Shown here: in pieces, positions 37,503-47,126 of the stretch
Position numbering within the stretch: the first letter of the stretch is position 1
Layout of the letters: each line of letters starts with the position of its first letter
The notes under the pieces: model-generated
The model's database searches: none
What the model saw: the letters and a program-made list of their open reading frames with translations, nothing else
What the model was told of the DNA's origin: nothing
DNA from: Pseudomonas putida S13.1.2
GTDB lineage: Bacteria; Pseudomonadota; Gammaproteobacteria; Pseudomonadales; Pseudomonadaceae
Direction: 5' to 3'
DNA length: 64,000 nucleotides
Assembly: GCF_000498395.2 (NCBI RefSeq)
Contig: NZ_CP010979.1
Span: 496,001 to 560,000 of the forward strand
Program-made: the position numbers and the translations under genes

Positions 37503-38534
37503 ATGTCCAGCGCCTCGAAAACCGAAAAGCCCACCGCCAAGAAGCGTCGCGACGCGGCGAAAAAGGGCCAGACCTTCAAGGCCAAGGATCTCTCCAGTTC
37601 CTGCCTGATGCTGTGCGCGATCATCTATCTGACGAGCAACGGTAGCTTGCTGGAGGTGATGGAGGTTTATCGACGCATCATCGCTTCGGGCTTCGCCGCC
37701 GATCAGCAGCGTTATGCTGCCGAGCTAGGGGGGCTGTTGCTCCAGGTCGTGGCCCCGCTGATCGTTGTGTGCTTTCTCGCCAGCGCCTTGCCCACGTTGT
37801 TGCAGACAGGCCTGGCCATTGCCAGCGAGGCCCTGAAGCTGAACTTCGGAGCACTCAACCCGGTAAACGGTTTCAAAAAGCTGTTCAGTCTCAGAACACT
37901 GAAGGACGCGGTTAAAGCCCTGTTGTATCTGGGTAGTTTCGTGATCGCATTCTGGATGGTCTGGCTGACTCAGCGGCATTTACTGTTTGCGCAACTCTAT
38001 GCCCAACCGGGTGACCTGTTTCCGATCTGGACTCATTTGTTGCAGGTGCTGGTGCTGGCTTTTCTGGGCTGCATAGTGCTGGTGGTCATGCTCGATGCGC
38101 TGTGTGAATACTGGCTGTACATCAAGGATCTGAAAATGGACAAGCAGTCGGTCAAGCGCGAGCACAAGGAGCAGGAAGGCAATCCGGAAATCAAGGGGCG
38201 GCGGCGCGAGCTGCATCTGGAGCTGTTATCGGAACAGGTCAAATCCGACATTCGTGGTTCGCGAGTAATTGTCGCCAATCCCACGCACATCGCCGTAGGG
38301 ATTTACTTTCGGCCAGAAGTCTCAGTAATGCCATTTATCTCACTGATGGAAACCAACCAGCGGGCCTTGGCCGTGCGCAAGTACGCGTCTGAAGTAGGCG
38401 TGCCGGTGATCAGTGACATTGCCCTGGCCAGGCGCATCTTCAAGACCCATCAGCGCTACACCTTTATCCAGATGCAGGAAATCGAAAGCGTTCTGCGACT
38501 GCTGGTCTGGCTCGAGCAGGTCGAGCAGGCCTGA
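37503..38534 (+). CDS. sctU: T3SS switch protein SctU (SpaS-like)
   Basis: A 343-residue FlhB/SpaS-family protein. The N terminus (SASKTEKPTAKKRRDAAKKGQ) is followed by four membrane segments and a cytoplasmic domain with the autocleavage motif N259-P-T-H, intact here. Cleavage between Asn and Pro enables the switch from needle to translocator export. I chose the ATG at 37503, since longer in-frame readings overlap sctT completely. It ends the inv/spa-like block. Confidence 0.95.
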   Translation: MSSASKTEKPTAKKRRDAAKKGQTFKAKDLSSSCLMLCAIIYLTSNGSLLEVMEVYRRIIASGFAADQQRYAAELGGLLLQVVAPLIVVCFLASALPTLLQTGLAIASEALKLNFGALNPVNGFKKLFSLRTLKDAVKALLYLGSFVIAFWMVWLTQRHLLFAQLYAQPGDLFPIWTHLLQVLVLAFLGCIVLVVMLDALCEYWLYIKDLKMDKQSVKREHKEQEGNPEIKGRRRELHLELLSEQVKSDIRGSRVIVANPTHIAVGIYFRPEVSVMPFISLMETNQRALAVRKYASEVGVPVISDIALARRIFKTHQRYTFIQMQEIESVLRLLVWLEQVEQA

Positions 38535-38673
38535 TGGCCTGCCTGCGAAACCGCTTGCAGGTCTGAGCGACTCACGAACACCACGATGAGCGTTTTGTGA
38601 CGGCGCCCGTTGCCTTCAGCTGGCCCAATAGCCTGGTCAGCACCGCTGAAGAAACATTCAGGAGTAAGTAGTC

Positions 38674-39165
38674 ATGAGCAGTCGAAAACACACGGAGCAG
38701 GAAGAGGACCGGATTGCCGAGCAGGTGATGCAGGCCGTCCTTGATGGTGCATCGCTCAAGGACCTGCACGGCGTTAGTACCGAGCAGATGGATAGCCTTT
38801 ACGCTTTTGCCTATGAGTTCTATGAGCAGGGGCGTCTGGACGATGCGGAAAAATTTTTCCATTTCCTCTGTATCTACGACTTCTATAACGCGCAGTACTG
38901 GATGGGTTTGGCGGCGGTGCATCAGCTCAAGCAGAACTATCAGAAAGCGGTTGATCTGTATGCCGTGGCTTTTGCCCAGGGTAAGCATGATTACCGCCCA
39001 ATGCTCTACACCGGCCAATGCCAGCTTGCGCTAGGAAAGGCCGGCAAGGCCAAGGTGTGTTTTGAGTACGTCATCGAGCGCGTGCAGGAGCCGGGTCTGC
39101 GGGAGCGGGCTCAGGCTTACCTGAATGCTTTAAGCAATGTCGACGCTGACCATTCGGAGGAATAG
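38674..39165 (+). CDS. Translocator chaperone, SicA/LcrH type
   Basis: A 163-residue class II chaperone with three tetratricopeptide repeats: SLYAFAYEFYEQGRLDDAEKFFHFLCIYD, AQYWMGLAAVHQLKQNYQKAVDLY and PMLYTGQCQLALGKAGKAKVCF, each recognisable in part. Such proteins bind the two pore-forming translocators encoded next to it. In SPI-1 systems SicA also acts as co-activator of InvF after secretion starts. A GGAG ribosome site lies before the ATG. The 139-base gap after sctU probably holds its own promoter. Confidence 0.93.
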   Translation: MSSRKHTEQEEDRIAEQVMQAVLDGASLKDLHGVSTEQMDSLYAFAYEFYEQGRLDDAEKFFHFLCIYDFYNAQYWMGLAAVHQLKQNYQKAVDLYAVAFAQGKHDYRPMLYTGQCQLALGKAGKAKVCFEYVIERVQEPGLRERAQAYLNALSNVDADHSEE

Positions 39166-39170
39166 TTGTA

Positions 39171-40928
39171 ATGGATATCAGGGCTTTGTACTCACGCATA
39201 TCCCCGGAAACGCTGGCCCGTCAGGCCGGCAAGGAACGCTATGCCGACGCGGCGAGTAAAGCGGCCAACACCAAGGCCTATCAGCGCGCTGCCGATACGG
39301 CACTGGCCAACCTGCAAGGTGTGAGTTACGCCGCCCAGTCGCAGGGTGGTCATGCTGCGGGGCTGGGTAGGCCGCTTCTGGCTGTGCCAGCGCAAGGTGC
39401 CAGGAGCGCGAACAAGGGTTCTGAAGACACGTTCACCTTGCTGATGGCCTCGCTCATCAACTTGCTGGGTGACGTGAGCATGGACTCGCTCAAGTCACGC
39501 ATGGACATCCTGAGGTCGGCAGCAAAGGCCAGCGCTGAGGGGCATAAGGCGTTGTCAGATCGTTATCTGAGCGCGCTGGCGGAGTTTGAAGCGGCTGTGG
39601 CCGCTGCCGGCAGCTCCGAGGAAGCGCTCGCGAAGGCCAAGGCTAACTTCGACAGCGCCCAACGGGCGCTGGCCGATGCTGAGTCGGCTCTGGGGCGAAC
39701 CGAGCCGGGCACGCCCGAGCATGCCAAAGCGCTGGCCGAGCGCGATCTGGCGCAAGGCAGGCTGACCGGCGCCCAACAACAACTGGGCAAGGCCAATACG
39801 GACTATCAGGCCGCAGTCACGGTGGCGGGTGAGGCTGGCAAAAAGGCTGAGGCTCAGGCCAGGTTGGTGGAGAGCTCGGGGCTGGGCGACAAGCCGGTAC
39901 TCGATGGCGTCAAGAAACAGCTGAACGCCGCTGCGACCATGGTGCTGCTAATGACACGGTATGCAGAATTGATGGGCAAGAGCGCCGAAAACAAGATTGA
40001 AGGGGAGCAGGAGCTGTTCCGCAGTATGCAGGCGGCGCGTCAGGCGTTCATGGAGAAGAAGTCTGAAGAGTACCTGGAGCAAGTGCGTAAAGCCGAAGCT
40101 GCCAGCAAAGCGATGGGGTGTATCGGCAAGATTCTGGGCGCAGTGCTGACCGTGGTCAGTGTCGTCGGGGCTGCCTTCACGGGCGGAGCCAGTCTGGCGC
40201 TGGCAGCTGTTGGTGTGGCATTGATGGGCGCGGACATGCTGGTCAAGCAGTTGACAGGGGTGTCGTTCATGGAGAAGGCCATGAAGCCTCTGATGGATAA
40301 CATACTCAACCCGATGATTCAGGCCATCGGTAAGGGGATTGCGGATCTTCTGAAGAAGGCCGGCATTGATGGGGCCTCGGCCGAGATGGCCGGGATGATC
40401 ATGGGCGCGATCGTTGGCGCCGTGGCGATGGTCGCAGTACTGGCGGTTGTCGCGGTCGTTGGCAAAGCCGCTGCGGGGCGGGTCGCCAGTGCGATGGGCA
40501 ATATGTTCGGCAAATTGGCCAACGAGATGGCGCCACAAATGCTCAAGCAGGCCGCAAGGGCGGTCAGCAATGGTTTTTCCAGTGTCATGACCAAGGCCCG
40601 TGCCAGCATAGGTCTCAAGTCGGATGCGGTGTCACTGGATCTCTATGCATCGCGCCTGGCGGCTTCGCTGGCGGTGGTGGAGGCGGGCGGTACCGCCGCC
40701 CAGTCCGCGTTGCAAATCAAGTCTGGTATTCACCAGCGTAACGCGTCGCATCACCTGGCCGAATTCGAGTTCGCCAAGGTTATCTCCGAGGCGATGAAAA
40801 ACTACCTGAACGACATGGTTCAACTCTTCGATCAGTCCATCAAGGCCAAGGATAACGCCATCAAGCAAGCCTTCAGCATCCAGGACAGTATGAATAGCAG
40901 CAGCCTGAGCATGGCACGCAACATTTAG
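39171..40928 (+). CDS. T3SS major translocator SctE (SipB/IpaB-like)
   Basis: A 585-residue hydrophobic translocator. The first 300 residues are rich in Ala/Glu coiled-coil. The two membrane-inserting segments follow: GAVLTVVSVVGAAFTGGASL near 320-360 and IMGAIVGAVAMVAVLAVVAVV near 405-430, with the short GISFMEK-like loop region (TGVSFMEKAMKPLMDNIL) between them. It forms the host-membrane pore with the SipC-like protein. The length is close to SipB (593). It starts 5 bases after the chaperone gene, which presumably keeps it soluble. Confidence 0.93.
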   Translation: MDIRALYSRISPETLARQAGKERYADAASKAANTKAYQRAADTALANLQGVSYAAQSQGGHAAGLGRPLLAVPAQGARSANKGSEDTFTLLMASLINLLGDVSMDSLKSRMDILRSAAKASAEGHKALSDRYLSALAEFEAAVAAAGSSEEALAKAKANFDSAQRALADAESALGRTEPGTPEHAKALAERDLAQGRLTGAQQQLGKANTDYQAAVTVAGEAGKKAEAQARLVESSGLGDKPVLDGVKKQLNAAATMVLLMTRYAELMGKSAENKIEGEQELFRSMQAARQAFMEKKSEEYLEQVRKAEAASKAMGCIGKILGAVLTVVSVVGAAFTGGASLALAAVGVALMGADMLVKQLTGVSFMEKAMKPLMDNILNPMIQAIGKGIADLLKKAGIDGASAEMAGMIMGAIVGAVAMVAVLAVVAVVGKAAAGRVASAMGNMFGKLANEMAPQMLKQAARAVSNGFSSVMTKARASIGLKSDAVSLDLYASRLAASLAVVEAGGTAAQSALQIKSGIHQRNASHHLAEFEFAKVISEAMKNYLNDMVQLFDQSIKAKDNAIKQAFSIQDSMNSSSLSMARNI

Positions 40929-40947
40929 TTCAACAGGGTTAGCACTC

Positions 40948-41976
40948 ATGGAATTATCAATTAATAGTCGTTCGCCATCGGTAGTCAGCTCTCAGGCTGC
41001 AGAGGTGGCAGGTAAGGTCGTCGATCAAAGGCAGCCGTTGTCGATCAGCAGTATCGGTGGACGGCTCGATGCGCAGGTGTTGATGTCTCGGCACACGCAG
41101 GCTGTCGAAGCAATGACGCCCCAACAGTTGAACCAGCTTCTGGATACCTCAGGGTTGAGCGAGCGTGAAAGCCAGGCGATGGTGGGCCTGTTTCTGGCTA
41201 CTGTCGTCCAGCAGGAGAAAGACGGGGCTGAGGGCGCGGTGAGAGATCCGGTGGCGGACCTGTTGTCATTCGATCCTGCCGCGTGGGAAAAACATATCGG
41301 TGTGTTGATTGCGTCGATTGTCGCGGTCAATATTGCCCGCAAATCAAGCGCTGAAATGAGCGGTAAGTTCGTCCAGATGGCCTACGAGGCCGCCATTGCA
41401 CAAGGCGTTGCAATCATGGCCGGTGGCGAGGCTGCGATGTGGGCTGCGGTCAGTGGTGCTGTCGTTGCCGCCACCATGTCCGCCACAGGTGCCGCGTTGA
41501 CCTTGCGCGGGCAGAGCCAGAAGCATACTGATATCAAGACCAACCAGATGGATGCGGTGAAGTTGGATGCGCAGGCCCAGCAGATGCGCGTTGACTTGGA
41601 CCTTGACCCGAGCAAACGGGCAGCACTTGAGTCGAACATTCGTGAGGCGGTTGCCCAGGCTGCGGACGCGCGCATGAAAAGTGCCCTGCAGGCGAAAACC
41701 TACGAGCGCAACCTGACTGTTGGCGGTGCCATCAATGCCATGGCGATGACCATCAGCTCCGGGTTGTCTGCCATCCTGCGTCTGCAAGAGTATTCAGAGC
41801 GTCAGCGTGAAGTGCTGCACCAGTCCGAGCAGGGTCTGAACAAGGCGGTCAGTGATGTCGCCAACCAGAGTGTCAATGAATATACAGCGCTGCTCAGCAA
41901 GATACTCGACGCCATTCAGCAGTTGGTCGACAGCCGTGGCTCTACCATGAACAGCTTCGCCTCTGCGCGCGCCTGA
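40948..41976 (+). CDS. T3SS minor translocator SctB (SipC/IpaC-like)
   Basis: A 342-residue protein with one central hydrophobic region (about 140-185, AYEAAIAQGVAIMAGGEAAM onward) and coiled-coil C-terminal part. It is located between the SipB-like and SipD-like genes exactly as SipC in SPI-1. In other systems SipC also nucleates actin; that activity cannot be judged from sequence here. It is somewhat shorter than SipC (409). A GGTTAGC-type weak ribosome site precedes it. Confidence 0.88.
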   Translation: MELSINSRSPSVVSSQAAEVAGKVVDQRQPLSISSIGGRLDAQVLMSRHTQAVEAMTPQQLNQLLDTSGLSERESQAMVGLFLATVVQQEKDGAEGAVRDPVADLLSFDPAAWEKHIGVLIASIVAVNIARKSSAEMSGKFVQMAYEAAIAQGVAIMAGGEAAMWAAVSGAVVAATMSATGAALTLRGQSQKHTDIKTNQMDAVKLDAQAQQMRVDLDLDPSKRAALESNIREAVAQAADARMKSALQAKTYERNLTVGGAINAMAMTISSGLSAILRLQEYSERQREVLHQSEQGLNKAVSDVANQSVNEYTALLSKILDAIQQLVDSRGSTMNSFASARA

Positions 41977-41990
41977 CCAGGAGTTGAGCC

Positions 41991-43121
41991 ATGCCTATTA
42001 TTAGCAGTTCCCACCCCACCCATGCGGCGCGTAATGATCAGCCGACGAATGATCTACGAACAAATGAACAAGTTGGCAGTGATGCGTTCGAGCATCGTCC
42101 GCTCCCGTCGACGGCTGAGCGCTTGACACAGTCGCTGGTGTCCCGGTTAGCCGGCCTGAATCCCCACCTCAATGATATAAGTGTTGCAGTGAAGGCATTT
42201 CGTCTGCCTCCTGTTGCCGGCCCGGTTGATCCTGCGGCCGGGGAAGAGGCTATGCGTGATTACTTCAACGAACGGCATGCAGAGAGCCTCAAGGCGGAGC
42301 AAGCCTTACAAGCGCTGCTCGGAAAAGTGGGCGCCAGTAAGGTTCAAGGGCATTTGCTGGAGGCCGAGTTGCGCAAGTGGGTTTCCCTTGCCCAGCCTGC
42401 CAGCCCCAACATCCAACAGTGGCAGGATGAAACGCTCAAGAAACTGAGTGATTTGCCGCACGCGCCAGAAGCTGTGGGCGATGCCTTGAACACGTCCAGT
42501 GGCAATGCCGATTTTTTCGAGCAATTGTTGGCAATGATCGGTTTTATCAAGGGTGAATACCTGGCGATCTACGAGGCGCTGCTGACCAAATATTCGGCCT
42601 TCTACAAGGAATTCAACGAAACCATCATGGCGAAGATGGGGGACTGGATAAAAGGCAAGTCAGACGGAAAAGAAGTCGAAATAAGTGGAGAATTGCACGA
42701 TGCGTTAGAAGCATTGCGTCGTAAGTATCAGCAAGCCCCGGATGGCGTCCTCTATCCCATTTCCGATGAAGGATCTGCCACTCAGGAGGAGGCACGAAAG
42801 TGGGCCAAGGCCATGGGGCTGCCTGAGTCATGTGTGCAGCCTGACGGCAAGGGTGGCTATCGGGTGATGATGGACTTATCACCGCTGGATGCAATGATTG
42901 CAGCAGCCCCCAAGGGTACGGTGACGTGGGACACCGCGAAGTTTCAAGCCTGGCAAACCGGCTTTAACAGCCAGGAAGGTGATTTGAAGAACCAGTTGCA
43001 GTTATTCACGACCAAGTACGGTAACGCCAACGCCTACCACGAAAATTTCAACAAGATTCTCTCCTCGCAATTGAGCCAGTATGCAGAAATGCTCAAGGCG
43101 ATCGCGAGCGGAATTGGCTAA
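41991..43121 (+). CDS. T3SS needle-tip protein SctA (SipD/IpaD-like)
   Basis: A 376-residue hydrophilic tip protein. The N-terminal helical part (about 30-150) acts as an internal chaperone, and the central and C-terminal region with YSAFYKEFNETIMAKMGDWI and VTWDTAKFQAWQTGFNSQE is typical of SipD/IpaD proteins. It sits at the needle end, senses the host and recruits translocators. It follows the SipC-like gene by 14 bases. The AGGAG at 41980 is a good ribosome site. Confidence 0.92.
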   Translation: MPIISSSHPTHAARNDQPTNDLRTNEQVGSDAFEHRPLPSTAERLTQSLVSRLAGLNPHLNDISVAVKAFRLPPVAGPVDPAAGEEAMRDYFNERHAESLKAEQALQALLGKVGASKVQGHLLEAELRKWVSLAQPASPNIQQWQDETLKKLSDLPHAPEAVGDALNTSSGNADFFEQLLAMIGFIKGEYLAIYEALLTKYSAFYKEFNETIMAKMGDWIKGKSDGKEVEISGELHDALEALRRKYQQAPDGVLYPISDEGSATQEEARKWAKAMGLPESCVQPDGKGGYRVMMDLSPLDAMIAAAPKGTVTWDTAKFQAWQTGFNSQEGDLKNQLQLFTTKYGNANAYHENFNKILSSQLSQYAEMLKAIASGIG

Positions 43122-43173
43122 CGTCGTCGTTTTGGGAAATGAAGGAAAATCAGTTGCCTTTGAGGTGGTGGGC

Positions 43174-43455
43174 ATGCACGGGCAGTCCGAAATGACGCAC
43201 ATGATCCAGCTTGAAATAGAAGCCATCATTATCGCGATTCTCGCCAATAGGCTCGTGGTCGATGTGGAGGTCGTTACCCTAAACTCCCGTTTGGTGGAGG
43301 ATCTTGGAGCGGATTCGTTGAATTTTCTGGATATCGCTCTGGATATCAACGACCTCCTGGAGATTGAACTGCCTCCAGAGGGTTTGGCGTGCATTCGTAA
43401 GGTGGAGGATCTTTATCGCCTGGTGCATCAGGCAATCGCTCAGGCATCCGTCTGA
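43174..43455 (+). CDS. Acyl carrier protein, IacP-like
   Basis: A 93-residue acyl carrier protein starting at ATG 43174 after a GAGG site; starts at 43192 or 43201 are also possible. The phosphopantetheine attachment motif GADSL (Ser48) is followed by NFLDIALDINDLLEIELP. It sits right after the sipD-like gene as iacP does in SPI-1, where it lies near sipA. IacP is thought to help modify or secrete translocators. Upstream in-frame starts overlap the tip gene and are less likely. Confidence 0.88.
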   Translation: MHGQSEMTHMIQLEIEAIIIAILANRLVVDVEVVTLNSRLVEDLGADSLNFLDIALDINDLLEIELPPEGLACIRKVEDLYRLVHQAIAQASV

Positions 43456-43471
43456 GCGCTCTTTCTAACGT

Positions 43472-43500
43472 ACGCGCCGGTGACGGCGCGTCGTTCATTT
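43472..43500 (+). terminator. Terminator-like hairpin after the acyl carrier gene
   Basis: An 8-base perfect stem ACGCGCCG (43472-43479) / CGGCGCGT (43484-43491) with a GTGA loop is followed by a T-rich stretch CGTTCATTTT. It lies 17 bases after the acyl carrier stop and before the HilA-like gene, so it probably ends the sicA-sip operon. Confidence 0.6.
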
Positions 43501-43716
43501 TCTGCCAGATATCCCAAGTAGATTCTGTACGGCCACTACGCAATCAGAAATGGACGGTTCACAGGGGTAATGCGGATTAGTCTCCATTTAGTTGTAGGGA
43601 AGTCGCAGATCTCGTGGGAATCCCTTCCCCTATAGTTGATCGCTCAAACCGGAGTGCGGGTTTACGGAGCCGTGGCTTCGGTCTATCCATCGCAGTAGGG
43701 AGGGACGAATTGCGTT

Positions 43717-45405
43717 ATGGAACGAGGCACTCATAAGCCGTCAAGCCGGTCGTTTGTTTTTGGCCGATGGAGATTGCAGGGGGATGGACTGCTTTTGCAT
43801 GACGGTAAAGGACTACATCTTCCACCCAAAGAGTTGCATGTACTTCGGCTGTTGTTGGGGGCGGCGGGCTCGTTGGTTTCCAAGGCCTGGCTGCTGGACC
43901 AGGTGTGGTCCAACTGCGACGTGGCCGAAGAGTCACTTACCCGCTGCATTTATGCGCTGCGCAAGTTGCTGGGGCGTGAAAATGACTATATCAAAACGGT
44001 TTATGGCAAGGGTTATCGTTTTGCAGGGGTGGTCGTCGAACGCGCGATCATGCCGTCATCACCGTTATCAGTGCCCTCGTTATTGGTCTTGCCGGTGGTG
44101 CGGGATGACGGGTGCGGCCTGGAAATGCAGCGCGAAGTGGTCCACCGACTGGCTGCCGCGTTCGGTGAAAGTCTTTGTGTGATGCCGGCGGGGCTGACAG
44201 CTAACGCACACGCTTCAGATGATTGCCTGTCGATCGTTGAGCGAATGATGCCTGATTATTATCTGAGTGTTCATTGTATCGCGCCGGCGGGCTGTTGGGC
44301 GTTGGCGGTCGAGTTGGTTCGTGGTCGCAATCATGCGCTGCTGTACAGTGAAACGCTGGTGCCCAGCGATGGGCGGGAAGAAGCCTTGCAGCGCCTGGTT
44401 TCTCTGGTGGCGCAGCGCCTGCCGGGTTTGCGTCCGACGACATCGCAGTGCGGCTCTTATCCCCTGGCACAGTCCTACCTCAGTGGTTTGCTCGGGTTGC
44501 AGGCCTATACGGCAAAGAGCCTGGGGGAGGCGTTGCGCGAGTTTCTCCATTGCCTGCATCTGGATGCCAGTTACGCGCCACCCTGGTGTGGCTTGGCTGA
44601 TACCTATCTGGCCATGGCCGGTCTTGGGCTGATGGCGCCCGGCGAGGCGTTGGCCCACGCACAGCAGGCTGTGACTGAGGCGCTTGCGCTGGAGTCCGGG
44701 AATTCGCTGGCGATCATACGACTTGCGCTGCTGACCAGTTTGCAAGGGGCACCCGAAGCGGCTGAAGCATTGTTTCGTCCCGCGCTTATGGGGGGGGATC
44801 GTGCCAGCACTTACTACCACTATGCCTGGCATCAATGGTGTTCGGGGCAGTCGGAGCAAGCGTTGCAGAGTATCGAAGTATCCCTTGCTGAAGCCCCAGG
44901 CTCGGTCGCTGCACAGCTGTTGCGGGCCCGCATTGCCCTCGGCCTGGAGCCACGGCGTGGGCTAACTGCAATACGGTCGGCCATTGACGTACTCGGAATC
45001 GGACATGAGGGGGTCGATGCCATGTACGCACTGATTCTCGATGTGTGTGGGGATTCTATGGCCGCTCTGGAGGTAGTTGAGCGCGCTGGGTTATCGCAGG
45101 GGCACAGAGGAGAGGTGGGGTTGGTAGCCTGTTATGTGCTCGCGGCGTTCGATCCGCTCGAGGCTCGTCGACACTATGAGTGCTGGCGTGCGGCCTCGAA
45201 CTATCCGCTGGCGTGTCCCGTGCAACTGCCGGTGCTGCGCCGGCTCGAGGGGGATTTTCAGGCCGCACCTCTTTGGTCTGGGAAGAAGCGTAAGGCTTGT
45301 CCTAGATTGCTGTCCCAATTGGGTGATCCGCGCTTGCAAGGATCATGTCCCAAAAACTGGTGTAACTCATCATGGCTTTGGCTACCGAGTCTGCCGGTTG
45401 GTTGA
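43717..45405 (+). CDS. HilA-like T3SS master regulator (OmpR-type DNA-binding domain plus TPR)
   Basis: A 562-residue protein. An N-terminal OmpR/PhoB winged helix (about 10-110) includes LPPKELHVLRLLLGAAGSLVSK and CIYALRKLLGRENDYIKTVYG with GKGYRFAG. The rest is an alpha-helical tetratricopeptide-like region. This matches HilA of Salmonella in layout and length (553). HilA switches on inv/spa and prg/org operons. It is placed between the sip-like and prg-like blocks, as in SPI-1. The last ~20 residues look unrelated to HilA and may be a replaced tail. Confidence 0.87.
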   Translation: MERGTHKPSSRSFVFGRWRLQGDGLLLHDGKGLHLPPKELHVLRLLLGAAGSLVSKAWLLDQVWSNCDVAEESLTRCIYALRKLLGRENDYIKTVYGKGYRFAGVVVERAIMPSSPLSVPSLLVLPVVRDDGCGLEMQREVVHRLAAAFGESLCVMPAGLTANAHASDDCLSIVERMMPDYYLSVHCIAPAGCWALAVELVRGRNHALLYSETLVPSDGREEALQRLVSLVAQRLPGLRPTTSQCGSYPLAQSYLSGLLGLQAYTAKSLGEALREFLHCLHLDASYAPPWCGLADTYLAMAGLGLMAPGEALAHAQQAVTEALALESGNSLAIIRLALLTSLQGAPEAAEALFRPALMGGDRASTYYHYAWHQWCSGQSEQALQSIEVSLAEAPGSVAAQLLRARIALGLEPRRGLTAIRSAIDVLGIGHEGVDAMYALILDVCGDSMAALEVVERAGLSQGHRGEVGLVACYVLAAFDPLEARRHYECWRAASNYPLACPVQLPVLRRLEGDFQAAPLWSGKKRKACPRLLSQLGDPRLQGSCPKNWCNSSWLWLPSLPVG

Positions 45406-45617
45406 TGACGGCCGACAGCTTGGCGTGGGGATGGCTGGGTCGCGGCCGGTGCGCACCCCGATGTAAATCCAAAACGTGCATCCGCCTCTGGCTGGATTCT
45501 GATCGTTTGTATGGCGTTTTCCTCATGGTTTGATCAGGATTGTCTGCCCGTCACTCCCTATCATTGATTGCACGTCTAAGCGTTAGGCGCTTCTCTATAG
45601 GCCGGGTGGTTAACAGC

Positions 45618-46784
45618 ATGCAGGACTCCACTGCAACGCAATGCGTCCTGAGGGTTTTCAATGGCCCGTTGCAGGGTTGCGAATTTGATCTGGCGCAGGA
45701 GCGTACACTTTTTGTCGTGGGTTCCGAGGCAAAGTTTTGCTCGATCGAGCATCCGCTGAGTGTTCCGGAAGATGCGATCTACATTCCGCTGGAGTGCGGG
45801 GGTCGAAACTTCGAAGTCTTACTTGGCGATACTGAGCGCTCGGGGCGTGTCCTGCGTATCTTGGCCGACGAAGGTGTGGTTGAGCGCCTCATTCCATTCC
45901 AGTCACTGGAGAATGTAGCGGAGTTGCTAATCGCCGTGCGCCCGTTTGATGAGGCGTGGCGGAGCGAGTTGTTGGTACAAGGGCCGACGGTGCTTGCAGA
46001 GCCTGAGCCGGCTCGGGTGCCCAGCACCGTCTCGCGGCGAGTGGCTGTTGGAGCGGTGCTGGCGATAATGGCTGGTTTGGCAATGTTCGGTTGGTACGCT
46101 TCGCGCCCCACGCCTGTGTCGAGTGTTGAGGCGCTTATTGCCGGGGGCAACAACAGCATGGTCGTAGTCTATGGGCGCGACCAGGCGATCTACGTCTTCG
46201 CCGGCTCCGAGCGCGATGCCGGGTGGGGAAGGCAGGTATTGGTACGCAATGGGTACTCGGCAACGCAGGTGATGACCATCTATGACGAGCGTCGGCGTCT
46301 GGAGAGCCTGGTGTCCAGTATCGCGCCGCAACTCGCCTATCACCGTATGGACCTCAGTGATCCGGTTAATCCGCGGTTGTTGATCAGTCGTCAACGCAGC
46401 CTGCTGACACCCGATTTGCAGAGCCGTCTGGAGAGTGCTCTGGGCGCAGTTGCGCCCTACGCTCACGAAATAGAGATCGTACAGGCTGACGACGACGAAC
46501 TCATACACCTGGCCGAACACGGCTTGCAACGCCTGGCCCTGCGCTTTACTCGGCATGCGCAGGCTGACGGCGTGACCTTTACGGTCGAGGGCGCCCTTGA
46601 GGACGCGGAGTTGCAAGCCCTGGGTGACTTTGTCGCGGAATTCGGTCGGCAGTGGGGTGAGCGATACGTGCATTTCGCATTCAAGCTCGAAGATGACTGG
46701 CTCAAGGGCAAGTCGTTCCGGTATGGCCCGCAGGGCTACATCAAGATGACGCCGTCATCCTGGTACTTCCCTAAATCCCTTTGA
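45618..46784 (+). CDS. sctD: T3SS inner-membrane ring protein SctD (PrgH-like)
   Basis: A 388-residue protein, close to PrgH (392). It has a cytoplasmic FHA-like domain (about 8-110), a single membrane segment near 140-162 (VAVGAVLAIMAGLAMFGWY), and periplasmic ring-building modules ending in WYFPKSL. I chose the ATG at 45618, as the 26 residues upstream show no PrgH-like features. SctD forms the larger inner-membrane ring with SctJ. It leads the prgHIJK-orgABC-like operon. Confidence 0.92.
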   Translation: MQDSTATQCVLRVFNGPLQGCEFDLAQERTLFVVGSEAKFCSIEHPLSVPEDAIYIPLECGGRNFEVLLGDTERSGRVLRILADEGVVERLIPFQSLENVAELLIAVRPFDEAWRSELLVQGPTVLAEPEPARVPSTVSRRVAVGAVLAIMAGLAMFGWYASRPTPVSSVEALIAGGNNSMVVVYGRDQAIYVFAGSERDAGWGRQVLVRNGYSATQVMTIYDERRRLESLVSSIAPQLAYHRMDLSDPVNPRLLISRQRSLLTPDLQSRLESALGAVAPYAHEIEIVQADDDELIHLAEHGLQRLALRFTRHAQADGVTFTVEGALEDAELQALGDFVAEFGRQWGERYVHFAFKLEDDWLKGKSFRYGPQGYIKMTPSSWYFPKSL

Positions 46785-46800
46785 TAATGACAGGTGATAT

Positions 46801-47058
46801 ATGAGTGTTTCAAATCCCATCAAGTTTCCTGATGACTTCCTGGGCCGGCAGGCTCAAGGCTTCGAGGACGGCGCAACCGATCTCAAGACCAAACTCGATG
46901 AGGCACTGGCCGCTTTGCATGCCGATGCGTCGGACCCCACGCTATTGGCGGCTTACCAGGCTGCATTCTCTTCCTACAACGTTTTCCGTAACGTTGCGAC
47001 CAATACGGTAAAGGGCTTCAAGGAGATTGATACGGCGATAGTTTCCGCCGCGCGTTAA
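46801..47058 (+). CDS. sctF: T3SS needle subunit SctF (PrgI-like)
   Basis: An 85-residue helical hairpin protein, the expected needle-subunit size. It has the PSxP-like turn (SDPTLLAAYQAAFSSYNVF) and a C-terminal helix ending FKEIDTAIVSAAR. Many copies polymerise to form the needle filament. The gene lies 16 bases after sctD with a ribosome site AGG. Confidence 0.93.
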   Translation: MSVSNPIKFPDDFLGRQAQGFEDGATDLKTKLDEALAALHADASDPTLLAAYQAAFSSYNVFRNVATNTVKGFKEIDTAIVSAAR

Positions 47059-47126
47059 GTCTTGTTGTTCCTCTCGGCTGGCAGTTGTTTCGTGCGGCTG
47101 CCGGGTACTTTTCTGTGAGTGTTCCT

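Noticed and set aside
45302..45526. Minus-strand transposase fragment at the end of the HilA-like gene
   Set aside because: The text looked faintly transposase-like, but no diagnostic motif could be found; I keep only the note that the HilA-like tail is unusual.
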